Source: Gammaproteobacteria bacterium (GTDB lineage Bacteria > Pseudomonadota > Gammaproteobacteria > SZUA-152). From it: a DNA stretch of 45,157 nucleotides. The DNA is taken from NCBI GenBank assembly GCA_022627515.1, contig JAKEGK010000063.1:1-45157 (forward strand), read 5' to 3'. The notes beneath the pieces are model-generated. The model worked only from the letters and a program-made list of their open reading frames with translations, did not search any database and was not told where the DNA came from. Shown here in pieces: positions 17,346 to 25,675 of the stretch (position 1 is the first letter of the stretch; each line of letters opens with the position of its first letter). The translations under genes and the position numbers were made by a program.

Positions 17346-18164
17346 TTAACGTCCCCCCAGTTGATCCGCCAATTCCATGGCCCTCTGTTGGGCTGCTTTT
17401 AAAACATCTAGCAGCAATTGGTCAATATTATTATCATTCATGGTTTTTATGCCTTGTTCGGTGGTGCCGCCAGGCGATGTGACCTGGGCGCGCAAAGCCG
17501 CGATATCCTCATTGCTTTCCAACGCCAGCTTTGCAGCGCCCAGCGCGGTTTGAATTGTCAGCAGGTGCGCGGTGTTTTTCGGCAGGCCCAATTGCACCGC
17601 GGCTTTTTCCAGCCCTTCCATGATGCGGAAAAAATAAGCCGGCCCGCTGCCGGACAGCGCAGTCACCACATCCATCAACGCCTCATTGTCAATCCATTCC
17701 ACAATACCCACGGCGCGCAATAAAGACTCGGATTGATTGCGCTGTTCCTCGCTGACATTGGCGTTAGCAAAGAGAGCGCTGGCGCCGGTCTGAACCAACG
17801 CCGGCGTATTGGACATGGCGCGCACGATGGCAAACGATCCGCCCAGCCAGTGTTGAATATCTTTGGTGCGGATTCCCGCGGCAATGGAAATCAGGAGTGG
17901 TTTTCGCGCCTGAAGTTCGCTGGCGCTTGCCTGCGCCACTTCCTTGAATTGTTGCGGTTTGACACAGAACACGGCCACATCGGCGTTGCGCAGCGCGCCG
18001 CCGATTTTTTCCACCGCCTCAACTCCAAACTGTTGCTCTAACCGGCGGCGTTTATCCGGATTGATCTCCACCACAGCCATGTGACCGGCATCGAAGCCGT
18101 CCGCGATCAGGCCACCGATAAGACTGGAGGCCATGTTGCCGCCTCCTATAAATACAATATTCAT
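17346..18164 (-). CDS. proC: Pyrroline-5-carboxylate reductase
   Basis: ProC reduces pyrroline-5-carboxylate to proline with NAD(P)H, the last step of proline synthesis. The N-terminal Rossmann loop is VFIGGGNMASSLIGGL, followed by the NADP-contacting VFCVKPQQF and the family signature in the helical domain (DVVTALSGSGPAYFFRIMEG, then VTSPGGTTEQGI). I choose the ATG at 18164 (MNIVFIGGGN), with AAAGG 11 bases upstream; an ATG three codons earlier (18173) is too close to that site. It abuts yggT and follows yggS after a spacer of about 120 bases, the standard gamma-proteobacterial order. Confidence 0.96.
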   Translation of the reverse strand: MNIVFIGGGNMASSLIGGLIADGFDAGHMAVVEINPDKRRRLEQQFGVEAVEKIGGALRNADVAVFCVKPQQFKEVAQASASELQARKPLLISIAAGIRTKDIQHWLGGSFAIVRAMSNTPALVQTGASALFANANVSEEQRNQSESLLRAVGIVEWIDNEALMDVVTALSGSGPAYFFRIMEGLEKAAVQLGLPKNTAHLLTIQTALGAAKLALESNEDIAALRAQVTSPGGTTEQGIKTMNDNNIDQLLLDVLKAAQQRAMELADQLGGR

Positions 18165-18288
18165 GATTTGCATTACCTTTGTTTAAATGCCTCTGGTGCG
18201 TAATGTACACACGGTGCGGATCGTCTTCGGATTAAATAACGTTGTGCGTATTCTAGCTGATCCCCTTGCGCCGTACTGATTATTTGCT

Positions 18289-18978
18289 TCAATGATCGCT
18301 TCGCGCACCGAACAAACCACTGCCGATTCTCAGCAAGGTTGAACCTTCAATGACCGCCGCTTCCAGGTCATTGGTCATTCCCATAGATAGCGTATCCAGT
18401 TGATAACCTTCTTGATTTAAATCATCGAAAAGGCGGCGAAGCGCCGCGAAAAAAGCCCGCTGCTGGTGTTCGTCGGCGGTTTTTTGCGGAATTGCCATCA
18501 GGCCCCGCAATTTCAGGCGCCGCAATGGCTTTAACTGTGCGGCAAACTCATGCAGCGCCTGCTGCACAATGCCCGATTTGCTGTCTTCCATGCTGATGTT
18601 AATCTGAACACAAATATTAAGCGGCTTGAGCTCCTTGGGACGTTGCTCATTCAAACGGCTGGCAATCTTTAACCGGTCAACGCTTTGCACCCAATCAAAG
18701 TGTTCCGCTATATCCCGGGTTTTATTGGATTGGATGGGGCCAATAAAATGCCACTCGAGCGGCAGGCTGGCCAACGCCTTGATCTTTGGAATGGCTTCCT
18801 GGACATAACTTTCTCCAAACCGGGTAAGCCCTGCCGCATAGGCTTCACGAATTTTATCCATTGAGTGTGTTTTACTCACTGCCAAAATGTTCACTGTGCT
18901 GGAATCGCGCCCGGCTACCTTTGCAGCCTTCTCAATTCTTTGCGAAATCTTCATTAAATTTTGTGCGATTCTTGACAT
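18289..18978 (-). CDS. yggS: YggS family pyridoxal-phosphate-binding protein (PLP homeostasis)
   Basis: The 229-residue protein is a YggS/YBL036C/PLPBP family member, a fold-type III PLP carrier without known catalytic activity that keeps free PLP and amino-acid/keto-acid balance in check. The PLP lysine is Lys36 in ILAVSKTHSM. Other landmarks are RFGESYVQEAIPKI, LEWHFIGPIQSNKTRDI, CVQINISMEDSKSGI and the phosphate-binding SMGMTNDLEAAVIEGSTLLR with RIGSGLFGAR. It is the first gene of the minus-strand proC group and divergent from pilT. Confidence 0.96.
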   Translation of the reverse strand: MSRIAQNLMKISQRIEKAAKVAGRDSSTVNILAVSKTHSMDKIREAYAAGLTRFGESYVQEAIPKIKALASLPLEWHFIGPIQSNKTRDIAEHFDWVQSVDRLKIASRLNEQRPKELKPLNICVQINISMEDSKSGIVQQALHEFAAQLKPLRRLKLRGLMAIPQKTADEHQQRAFFAALRRLFDDLNQEGYQLDTLSMGMTNDLEAAVIEGSTLLRIGSGLFGARSDH

Positions 18979-19233
18979 CGTGGTCTTATTTTTTGTGTTA
19001 ATAATTAAAAATCAGACGAAAATTTAGGTGGGAAGCGGTCTTGTTATTAACGTAGTATTCGATTACCGTCAAATTTGGCTCACTTCTATTTATCTAATTA
19101 TTATCAATAGCATAAAGAATTGTACAGCACGAGACGCTAATATTCCTGTAATGCTGCTTTGACTTTTAAGCTTCCGGCGTAAGCAGCCGCCATAGACAAC
19201 GTATTAATCAGCTTGGTTATGTAGAGGATTGCA

Positions 19234-20271
19234 ATGGATATATCAGAACTGCTCGCCTTCAGCGTCAAGAACGCCGCTTCCGACTTGCACTTGTCCGCCG
19301 GCCAACCGCCCATGATTCGCGTGGACGGTGAAATCCGCCGCATCAATGTTCCCCCTATGGATCACAAGGGCGTGCACGCGTTGATCTATGACATTATGAA
19401 CGACAAGCAGCGCAAGGACTACGAAGAATTTCTGGAAACAGATTTTTCCTTTGAAATTCCCGACCTCGCGCGCTTTCGTGTAAACGCGTTCAACCACCAG
19501 CGCGGCGCCGGTGCGGTATTCCGGACAATTCCCAGCACCATTTTAAGTTTTGAACAACTGAACTGTCCGCCGATTTTCGCTGACATTTCGAAAAACCCGC
19601 GCGGCCTGGTGCTGGTCACCGGCCCGACCGGTTCCGGTAAATCAACCACGCTGGCCGCCATGATCGATTATAAAAATGATACCGAGCATGGACATATTCT
19701 GACGATTGAAGACCCTATCGAATTCGTGCATCCCAGTAAAAAATGCCTGGTGAACCAGCGCGAAGTGCACCGGCATACACTCGGTTTCAATGAAGCGTTG
19801 CGCTCGGCGCTGCGTGAAGACCCGGACGTCATACTGGTGGGCGAAATGCGCGACCCGGAAACCATTCGCCTGGCGCTTACCGCGGCGGAAACCGGCCACC
19901 TGGTATTCGGAACCTTACATACCAGTTCAGCGGCAAAGACAATCGACCGTATCATTGACGTATTCCCCGCGGCGGAAAAGGAAATGGTTCGCTCCATGCT
20001 GTCGGAATCCCTGCGCGCGGTTATTTCGCAGACCCTGATTAAAAAGGTCGGCGGTGGCCGTGTCGCCGCGCATGAAATCATGATTGCCACCCCCGCGATC
20101 CGCAACCTGATCCGGGAAGCCAAGGTCGCGCAAATGTATTCCGCGATACAAACAGGTCAGAGTGTTGGCATGCAGACCCTGGATCAGAAACTCCAGGAGC
20201 TGGTGCAAAAAGGCCTGATCTCCAAACAGGATGCGGCACAAAAAGCCGCCAACAAAGAGACTTTCAAATAA
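19234..20271 (+). CDS. pilT: PilT, type IV pilus retraction ATPase
   Basis: PilT is the hexameric cytoplasmic motor that depolymerises type IV pili and drives twitching. The 345-residue protein has the PAS-like N-terminal domain (ASDLHLSAGQPPMIRVDG), Walker A GPTGSGKSTTLAAMI, the Asp box (TIEDPIEFVH), Walker B with VILVGEMRDPET, the His box (ETGHLVFGTLHTSSA) and the C-terminal AIRNLIREAK motif required for retraction. AGAGGA lies six bases before the ATG. It is divergent from yggS and followed by its paralogue pilU. Confidence 0.98.
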   Translation: MDISELLAFSVKNAASDLHLSAGQPPMIRVDGEIRRINVPPMDHKGVHALIYDIMNDKQRKDYEEFLETDFSFEIPDLARFRVNAFNHQRGAGAVFRTIPSTILSFEQLNCPPIFADISKNPRGLVLVTGPTGSGKSTTLAAMIDYKNDTEHGHILTIEDPIEFVHPSKKCLVNQREVHRHTLGFNEALRSALREDPDVILVGEMRDPETIRLALTAAETGHLVFGTLHTSSAAKTIDRIIDVFPAAEKEMVRSMLSESLRAVISQTLIKKVGGGRVAAHEIMIATPAIRNLIREAKVAQMYSAIQTGQSVGMQTLDQKLQELVQKGLISKQDAAQKAANKETFK

Positions 20272-20321
20272 CAAATTAATGCGCGAATTTATTTAAACCC
20301 GTTGGTTTTCATGGAAATTTT

Positions 20322-20437
20322 GCGCGGGTAGCCGGCAAAAACCGCGCCCGCGCCAACACAATTTTGTACGGTGTGAATATTGTTTTAACACCTTATTCGT
20401 TATTACAATGAATACTCGATGTGCGTATTTACACCGT
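20322..20437 (+). promoter_or_regulatory. pilT-pilU spacer with nested inverted repeats
   Basis: The 219-base spacer has a GC-rich 7-bp stem, GCGCGGG (20322-20328) / CCCGCGC (20347-20353). It also has a longer-range 12-base pair, ACGGTGTGAATA (20368-20379) with TATTTACACCGT (20426-20437), perfect except for one G-U. The structures could separate pilU expression from pilT, as attenuator, processing site or operator. No clear promoter hexamers are seen. Confidence 0.35.
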
Positions 20438-20490
20438 CACTCCCTGTCCGGAATTGACTCTCGCTGCAGCAACATTGCCGGTTGGAAATC

Positions 20491-21651
20491 ATGAGTTTAT
20501 TCAAAGAATATTTTAATCTGATCAAGGACTTCAATTCATTGCTCAACGCAATGATTATGCGTGATGCGTCGGATTTGTTTATCACGGAAGGCCTCCCCCC
20601 CAGTATGAAAATCAATGGCAAAATCACGGCGATTGAGGAAGATCCCATTACGGCGGAACAAACCCATCAACTGGCTTATAACCTGATGAACGGTCAGCAG
20701 CGCCAGCAGTTTGAAGAAACCATGGAATGCAATTTTGCCATCTCACGCGCTGACACCGGCCGTTTCCGCATAAACATATTCAAGCAGAAACATCATATCG
20801 GCATCGTATTGCGCCGAATCAAGACGGATATTCCAACGCTGGATGCCTTGCACATGCCGGAACAACTGAAAAGCATTGCCCTGGCAAAACGCGGCCTGGT
20901 AGTCATCGTGGGCGCCACCGGCAGCGGCAAATCCAGCACGCTGGCGGCCATGATCGGTCACCGCAACCGCAACAGCACCGGCCATATTATTTCCGTGGAA
21001 GATCCCATCGAATTTATCCATGAACATGATGGCTGCGTGATTACCCAGCGCGAAGTGGGCGTGGATACCAAAAGCTTCGAGGCCGCCCTGCAGAACACCT
21101 TGCGTCAGGCGCCCGATGTAATTCTGATTGGCGAGGTGCGCACGCGCGAAACCATGGAACACGCGCTGGCATTCGCGGAAACCGGTCATTTATGCCTTAC
21201 CACCCTGCATGCCAATAACGCCAATCAGGCGCTGGACCGCATGATTAATTTTTTCCCCAAGGACCGCCGCGACCAGGTGCTGCTGGATCTGTCGCTCAAC
21301 CTGCGGGCCATCATTGGCCAGCAGCTCATACCGACCGTTACCCGTGACGCAGTCTATCCCGTGATAGAAATATTGCTGAACACGCCATTGGTCGCCCAAT
21401 TGATCAAGCAGGGGGATATCGCGGAGCTGAAAGAAGTGATGGGGCAGTCAAACAACCTGGGCATGATTACTTTTGACCAAGCGCTTTATCAGCTATACAA
21501 AGAAGGCATTATTACCGCCGACGATGCGCTGCATCATGCCGACTCCGCCAATGAGATCCGCCTGATGATCAAGCTCGCCGAGAAAAACAGCAAGGATGGC
21601 GACAAGGAACCATTTGATGGTATTCGTTTGTTGAATATCGATGAGATCTGA
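20491..21651 (+). CDS. pilU: PilU, accessory pilus retraction ATPase
   Basis: PilU is a PilT paralogue that assists forceful retraction. I start at the ATG at 20491 (MSLFKEYFNLIKDF), with GGAA five bases upstream, giving 386 residues. Motifs: MRDASDLFITEGLPPSMKIN, Walker A GATGSGKSSTLAAMIGHRN, SVEDPIEFIHEH, Walker B VILIGEVRTRETMEH, His box AETGHLCLTTLHANNANQ. PilU has a longer C-terminal tail than PilT, as here, and lacks the exact AIRNLIRE motif (TPLVAQLIKQGD instead), which separates the two. It converges on the PyrK-like gene across 145 bases with no clear terminator. Confidence 0.96.
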   Translation: MSLFKEYFNLIKDFNSLLNAMIMRDASDLFITEGLPPSMKINGKITAIEEDPITAEQTHQLAYNLMNGQQRQQFEETMECNFAISRADTGRFRINIFKQKHHIGIVLRRIKTDIPTLDALHMPEQLKSIALAKRGLVVIVGATGSGKSSTLAAMIGHRNRNSTGHIISVEDPIEFIHEHDGCVITQREVGVDTKSFEAALQNTLRQAPDVILIGEVRTRETMEHALAFAETGHLCLTTLHANNANQALDRMINFFPKDRRDQVLLDLSLNLRAIIGQQLIPTVTRDAVYPVIEILLNTPLVAQLIKQGDIAELKEVMGQSNNLGMITFDQALYQLYKEGIITADDALHHADSANEIRLMIKLAEKNSKDGDKEPFDGIRLLNIDEI

Positions 21652-21796
21652 CGGTAACCGCAACACGCGATAAGCAGCGCCCGTGGTTCGCAGCAGCAGT
21701 AAATGTTAACGCAACTTTCGATTGACCTGGTGACGAGAATAATACTGTCCATCGTGGTTATTTCCGCTCGGACAGCCGCTTTTCAGCCTTGATAGT

Positions 21797-22699
21797 TCAA
21801 GGCAGGAACACAGTCTTTGCGTCAAATACCGGACCGTCAACACAGACCCTTTTCATGGCGGGACCCGCCGCGGTTTGCACTTGCACCACACAGCCGGCAC
21901 AACCTCCAACAGCGCACGCCATGAATTCTTCCAGCGAAACCTGACAGGGCAGCTGATATTCATGGGCCAGTTTTGCCACGGCCTCCAGCATGGGATGCGG
22001 ACCGCAGGCAAACACTTCGACCTGGCCGCGCTGCGGCGCTTCTAAAGCATCGAGCCAGGCGCGCGCCAGATCCGTCACATAACCGTCAAAACAGCCAGGA
22101 TAACCCTGCAAACTGGCTAACCGGCCGGGTATGCCCCAATCCTCCAGCAAGGGCATTGCGCCGATCACACCGGGTGGCATTCCGGGAACAATAAACTGAG
22201 AAGGCCTGGCGCTAAAGGGAAATGGTATTTCAGAACCCATAATGACAAATGGTTTGAAAGATGTTTTGGTTTGCTTGATTACGTCAGCCAGAAAAATCAT
22301 CGGTGGAATTCCGACGCCGCCGCCAATTAACAAGGCGCGGGGATATTCAGCATGCAACACAAACGGCTGGCCGATCGGACCCATAATATTGATAACTTCG
22401 CTTTCGGCGCGCCGCGAAAGAATCTGGGTGCCATAGCCAAACACTTTATATAAAAATTCCACCCACCCGGCAAAACGATCAACGCGCATGATGGATAATG
22501 GCCGGCGCATGGGCAATTCCGGACCACAGTGAATATGGGCAAACTGCCCGGGTGACGCCTGTTGCGCGATTTCAGGCGCTTTCACACGTAATACATATTG
22601 ATCGCCGGGAAAACTTTCGTGCAGCAATATTTCCGCGTCTTCCACAATGATTGTGCCGCGATGTGGTTGTGATGTCTGGATTGAAGTTGATATTGTCAT
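21797..22699 (-). CDS. PyrK-like flavin / [2Fe-2S] electron-transfer protein
   Basis: The 300-residue protein has the ferredoxin-reductase fold of dihydroorotate dehydrogenase electron-transfer subunits. It has an N-terminal FAD domain (SPGQFAHIHC, then RRPLSIMRVD), an NAD-binding domain (RALLIGGGVGIPPMIFLAD, VFACGPHPMLEAVAKLA) and a C-terminal [2Fe-2S] site C262-x4-C267-x2-C270-x15-C286 (FMACAVGGCAGC...RVCVDGPVF). PyrK normally partners the NAD-dependent PyrD-IB of Gram-positives; no pyrD gene is in the window. It is the last gene of pyrR-pyrB-pyrC', 50 bases after the dihydroorotase-like gene, so a role in dihydroorotate oxidation or another flavin electron transfer is inferred from context. 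Confidence 0.85.
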   Translation of the reverse strand: MTISTSIQTSQPHRGTIIVEDAEILLHESFPGDQYVLRVKAPEIAQQASPGQFAHIHCGPELPMRRPLSIMRVDRFAGWVEFLYKVFGYGTQILSRRAESEVINIMGPIGQPFVLHAEYPRALLIGGGVGIPPMIFLADVIKQTKTSFKPFVIMGSEIPFPFSARPSQFIVPGMPPGVIGAMPLLEDWGIPGRLASLQGYPGCFDGYVTDLARAWLDALEAPQRGQVEVFACGPHPMLEAVAKLAHEYQLPCQVSLEEFMACAVGGCAGCVVQVQTAAGPAMKRVCVDGPVFDAKTVFLP

Positions 22700-22749
22700 A
22701 AGCAGTGGCTAACTCAAATTTACGCCGTCCGGCGAATGATTAGAGCCGG

Positions 22750-24027
22750 CTATTCTCCCAGCTGATAAACCAGCTTGCCATCAAGCAGGGTATACGTGAC
22801 ACAGCCGGTAAATTCCCAGCCAAGAAACGGAGAGTTCTTGCCATAACTCACCATTTGCGCACGGTTGAAATTCCACTGCCGTTCCGGATCAAATATGCAG
22901 ACATCGGCGGCACTGCCCACACTCAGACGTCCGGCATCAAGACCCAAAATAGCCGCTGGTTGCGCCGTGATACAGGCGATGGCATCGGGCAATGAAAGCG
23001 ATCCCGCCTCAACCAGGCGTAGTGTCAACGGCAACAGGGTCTCAATGGCTGAAATACCCGGTTCACTGCTGGGAAACGGCGCCAGTTTGGCATCAACATC
23101 ATGGGGCTGGTGATCAGAACAAATGGCGCTGATGGAACGCTGAGTCAAAGCAGCGCGCAATGCTTCCCTGTCGCGCTGGGTGCGCAATGGCGGTTTTACC
23201 CGGCAATTGGAATCAAAAAATCCAATATCCATTTCCGTCAGGAATAAATGCGAGATCGACACATCAGCGGTAACCGGTAAACCATCACGGCGCGCGTCAG
23301 CCACCAGTTGCGCGGCCCTGGCTGTCGACAAATGGCAAAAATGCGCGCGCACCCCGGCTAATTCTATCAATTGCAGTTCTCTGGCCACGGCGATGGTTTC
23401 GGCGCATTCGGGAATTCCGGGCAAACCCAGGCGCACGCTCACCTGGCCTTCATGCATGCAACCTCCGGCACGCAAACTTGCGTCTTCGGCATTGATAAAG
23501 ACTGTCAGTCCGGCGCTGGCAGCGTATTCCATGGCGCGCCGCATCACCTGCGGATTGACGCCGTGGTAGGCATTGCTGACACCCACGCAACCGGCTTTTT
23601 TCAGGCCGTACATTTCGCTCAGTTGCTTGCCCGCCAGCCCCTGAGTCAAGGCGCCAAGCACCACGACTTTGGTCAGACCAACTTCTTCAGCCCTTTCCAA
23701 AATATGTTCTATCGTGCCCGGCGTATCAATGACAGGATTAGTATCAGGTGGACAGCACACTGTCGTCACGCCGGATTTTGCGGCGGCGCGGGATTCGGTC
23801 GCAATATTACCCTTGTGTTCAAAACCGGGCTCGCGCAAGCGCACGCACAAGTCAACAAACCCCGGACACACGATCTGACCGGACGCATCAATCTGCGTTT
23901 GCGCGGTAAAACCGGCCGGTGCTTTGCCCAGCGCGGCGATCCTGCCTTGTTCGATAAATACATCCTGTACCGTGTCAATATTGTTGGCGGGATCGATAAC
24001 ACGGCCGTTTTTAATCTGCAACCCCAT
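22750..24027 (-). CDS. pyrC: Dihydroorotase-like protein, zinc site lost (PyrC')
   Basis: The 425-residue protein is a type-I dihydroorotase homologue. The first metal motif, normally PGFVDLHVHLREPG, reads PGFVDLCVRLREPG here: both zinc histidines are replaced (Cys61 and Arg63). The usual PHHL motif is also changed (VSISHLFLTE), while HFCHLSTARAA and SDHQPHD remain. In Pseudomonas an equivalent inactive protein, PyrC' (PyrX), is a structural subunit required to assemble aspartate transcarbamoylase. The gene overlaps pyrB by one base (TAATG), matching that role. A separate active dihydroorotase should then exist elsewhere in the genome. I infer loss of activity from the missing ligands. Confidence 0.93.
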   Translation of the reverse strand: MGLQIKNGRVIDPANNIDTVQDVFIEQGRIAALGKAPAGFTAQTQIDASGQIVCPGFVDLCVRLREPGFEHKGNIATESRAAAKSGVTTVCCPPDTNPVIDTPGTIEHILERAEEVGLTKVVVLGALTQGLAGKQLSEMYGLKKAGCVGVSNAYHGVNPQVMRRAMEYAASAGLTVFINAEDASLRAGGCMHEGQVSVRLGLPGIPECAETIAVARELQLIELAGVRAHFCHLSTARAAQLVADARRDGLPVTADVSISHLFLTEMDIGFFDSNCRVKPPLRTQRDREALRAALTQRSISAICSDHQPHDVDAKLAPFPSSEPGISAIETLLPLTLRLVEAGSLSLPDAIACITAQPAAILGLDAGRLSVGSAADVCIFDPERQWNFNRAQMVSYGKNSPFLGWEFTGCVTYTLLDGKLVYQLGE

Positions 24028-25001
24028 TACTGAGCCGCTCCTTCCGGCGCCCGTCCCAATACCATGGACATCACCGCCATGCGCACGGCAATCCCGTTGG
24101 TGACCTGTTCTAGAATCACTGATTGCGGGCCATCGGCAACCTCCGACGACACTTCCACGCCGCGGTTGATCGGGCCCGGGTGCATGACGATCGCATCCGG
24201 TTTTGCCGCTTTTAATTTTTCCGGCGTCAGGCCATATTGCTGGAAATATTCATGTTCGCTGGGCAGCAGGGCGGATTCCATGCGCTCTTTCTGCAAACGC
24301 AGGGTAATCACCACATCGGCATCGCGGATGCCCTCGGTCAGATCATGAAACACATGCACACCAAGCGTGGAAGCATGGCTTGGGATCAGGGTCTTGGGCG
24401 CAACCACCCGCAGTTCGGACACCCCTAACGTGGTTAACGCATGAATCTGGGAGCGCGCCACGCGGGAATGCATAATGTCGCCCACGATGGCAACCGTTAA
24501 CGGCGCAAACTCTTTCTTGTGCCGGCGAATAGTGAACATATCGAGCAGCGCCTGGGTTGGATGCGCGTGCCGGCCATCACCGGCGTTAATAACACTGATG
24601 TGCGGCGCTACCTGGGAAGCAATAAAATGCGCCGCGCCGCTTTCCGCATGACGCACCACAAACATGTCACAGTGCATGGCTTCCAGGTTACGCAGCATGT
24701 CCAGCAGGCTTTCACCTTTGTTAGTCGCGGAAGTGCCGACATTGATTTTCAAGACGTCGGCGGACAAGCGTTTGGCCGCCAGCTCAAAGGTGGTGAGGGT
24801 GCGTGTGCTGGGTTCAAAAAACAGATTGACGATCGCCTTGCCGCGCAACAGCGGCACTTTCTTTACCGCCTGTCCCCCTACCGTCGTAAACGACTCCGCG
24901 GCATCCAGTATGTCAACAATCATTTGCCGCTTGAGGCCTTCGATGGTAAGCAGGTGGCGCAGCCGGCCTTGCGAGTCCAGTTGGATATTTTGCGGAATCA
25001 C
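24027..25001 (-). CDS. pyrB: Aspartate carbamoyltransferase catalytic subunit
   Basis: PyrB condenses carbamoyl phosphate with aspartate, the first committed pyrimidine step. The 324-residue protein shows the carbamoyl-phosphate motif [35 protein letters not shown], the [12 protein letters not shown] loop, [15 protein letters not shown] and [11 protein letters not shown]. No pyrI regulatory subunit gene is present. The adjacent dihydroorotase-like subunit, together with an N-terminal extension ([16 protein letters not shown]), points to the class A (Pseudomonas-type) dodecamer. It overlaps pyrR by four bases (ATGA) and pyrC' by one. Confidence 0.97.
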   Translation of the reverse strand: MIPQNIQLDSQGRLRHLLTIEGLKRQMIVDILDAAESFTTVGGQAVKKVPLLRGKAIVNLFFEPSTRTLTTFELAAKRLSADVLKINVGTSATNKGESLLDMLRNLEAMHCDMFVVRHAESGAAHFIASQVAPHISVINAGDGRHAHPTQALLDMFTIRRHKKEFAPLTVAIVGDIMHSRVARSQIHALTTLGVSELRVVAPKTLIPSHASTLGVHVFHDLTEGIRDADVVITLRLQKERMESALLPSEHEYFQQYGLTPEKLKAAKPDAIVMHPGPINRGVEVSSEVADGPQSVILEQVTNGIAVRMAVMSMVLGRAPEGAAQ

Positions 25002-25504
25002 GGTGTACGCACCACGGACAAACTTAATTTGTCAGGGCCCATCAGTTTGACATGTTCGTGGCTTTCGAGGGACAGATGAGCGCCTACCACATCCGCTTGA
25101 ATCGGCAGTTCGCGCCCGCTGCGTTCACCCAGAACCGCCAGCAGAATGGATGCGGGCCGGCCGTAATCAAAAATTTCGTTCATCGCGGCGCGGATGGTGC
25201 GGCCGGTATGCAGGATATCGTCAACCAGAATAATGTGCTTGTCATCAACGGCAACGGGCAGGGTCGATGGTTTGACTTGCGGATTCATACCAATGCGGCT
25301 GAAATCATCTCGATAAAAGGAAATGTCCAGAGTGCCCAGAGGCTGCGGCAGCTTCAGTAACTGATGCAGGCGTTCTGCAATCCACACACCGCCGGTGTGA
25401 ATTCCGATCATTAATACCTGCTTGGAAGGAAATGATTGTAGTCTGGCGTTTAACTCTTTAGCCATTTTAGCGATCAGCGTGTCAACATTAAGATTGGATT
25501 GCAT
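24998..25504 (-). CDS. pyrR: PyrR bifunctional pyr regulator / uracil phosphoribosyltransferase
   Basis: The 168-residue phosphoribosyltransferase has the PRPP motif [35 protein letters not shown] near the N-terminus, and [14 protein letters not shown]. In Gram-positives PyrR binds pyr mRNA to cause attenuation; in gammaproteobacteria it heads pyrBC operons and its regulatory mode is less clear. No PyrR-type anti-antiterminator is recognisable in the leader; instead a tandem-repeat array begins 29 bases upstream of the start. The stop overlaps the pyrB start (ATGA), so it leads the operon pyrR-pyrB-pyrC'-pyrK-like. Confidence 0.95.
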   Translation of the reverse strand: MQSNLNVDTLIAKMAKELNARLQSFPSKQVLMIGIHTGGVWIAERLHQLLKLPQPLGTLDISFYRDDFSRIGMNPQVKPSTLPVAVDDKHIILVDDILHTGRTIRAAMNEIFDYGRPASILLAVLGERSGRELPIQADVVGAHLSLESHEHVKLMGPDKLSLSVVRTP

Positions 25505-25532
25505 CGCAAGTTACCTTGGTGCTCACGGTTTT

Positions 25533-25600
25533 ACTGATCGTAGTTGCACTGATCACCCTTGTACTGGTCATTGGTGTACTGATCGTAAATGTACTGACCG
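25533..25600. repeat. Five-unit 15-bp tandem repeat upstream of pyrR
   Basis: Units begin at 25533, 25548, 25563, 25578 and 25593, exactly 15 bases apart. Each starts ACTG(A/G)(T/C)C on the plus strand, which is G(A/G)(T/C)CAGT in the direction of pyrR; three contain GATC. The last unit is cut at ACTGACCG. The array lies 29-96 bases upstream of the pyrR ATG, where promoter or leader elements should be. It may be an iteron-like regulator-binding array or a slippage-prone leader. Confidence 0.8.
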
Positions 25601-25636
25601 AAATTTCACATTTTTTACAAATTTCACATTTTTTAC
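25601..25636. repeat. Perfect 18-bp tandem duplication
   Basis: AAATTTCACATTTTTTAC occurs twice with no gap (25601-25618 and 25619-25636), abutting the 15-bp repeat array. It is AT-rich and lies in the ruvX-pyrR spacer, so it could hold duplicated promoter elements for the pyr genes. Read on the minus strand each copy contains GTAAAAAATGTGAAATTT. Confidence 0.85.
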
Positions 25637-25675
25637 ATTGTGGCAGCCGCTTAATCCTCATTGGCTCACCGCGCT

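Noticed and set aside
21652-21796. Promoter TTGACC...TAATAC downstream of pilU
   Set aside because: The spacing is 12 bases, too short, and it would point into the 3' end of a convergent gene.
22750-24027. Calling the gene an active dihydroorotase
   Set aside because: Both histidines of the first zinc motif are replaced (C61, R63) and a second His motif is altered.
23371-24033. 220-codon plus-strand open frame opposite the dihydroorotase-like gene
   Set aside because: Composition is Phe/His/Gly-rich as in antisense frames and it is wholly covered by a confident gene on the other strand.
25533-25636. CRISPR array
   Set aside because: Units are 15 or 18 bases with no spacers between them and there are no cas genes.
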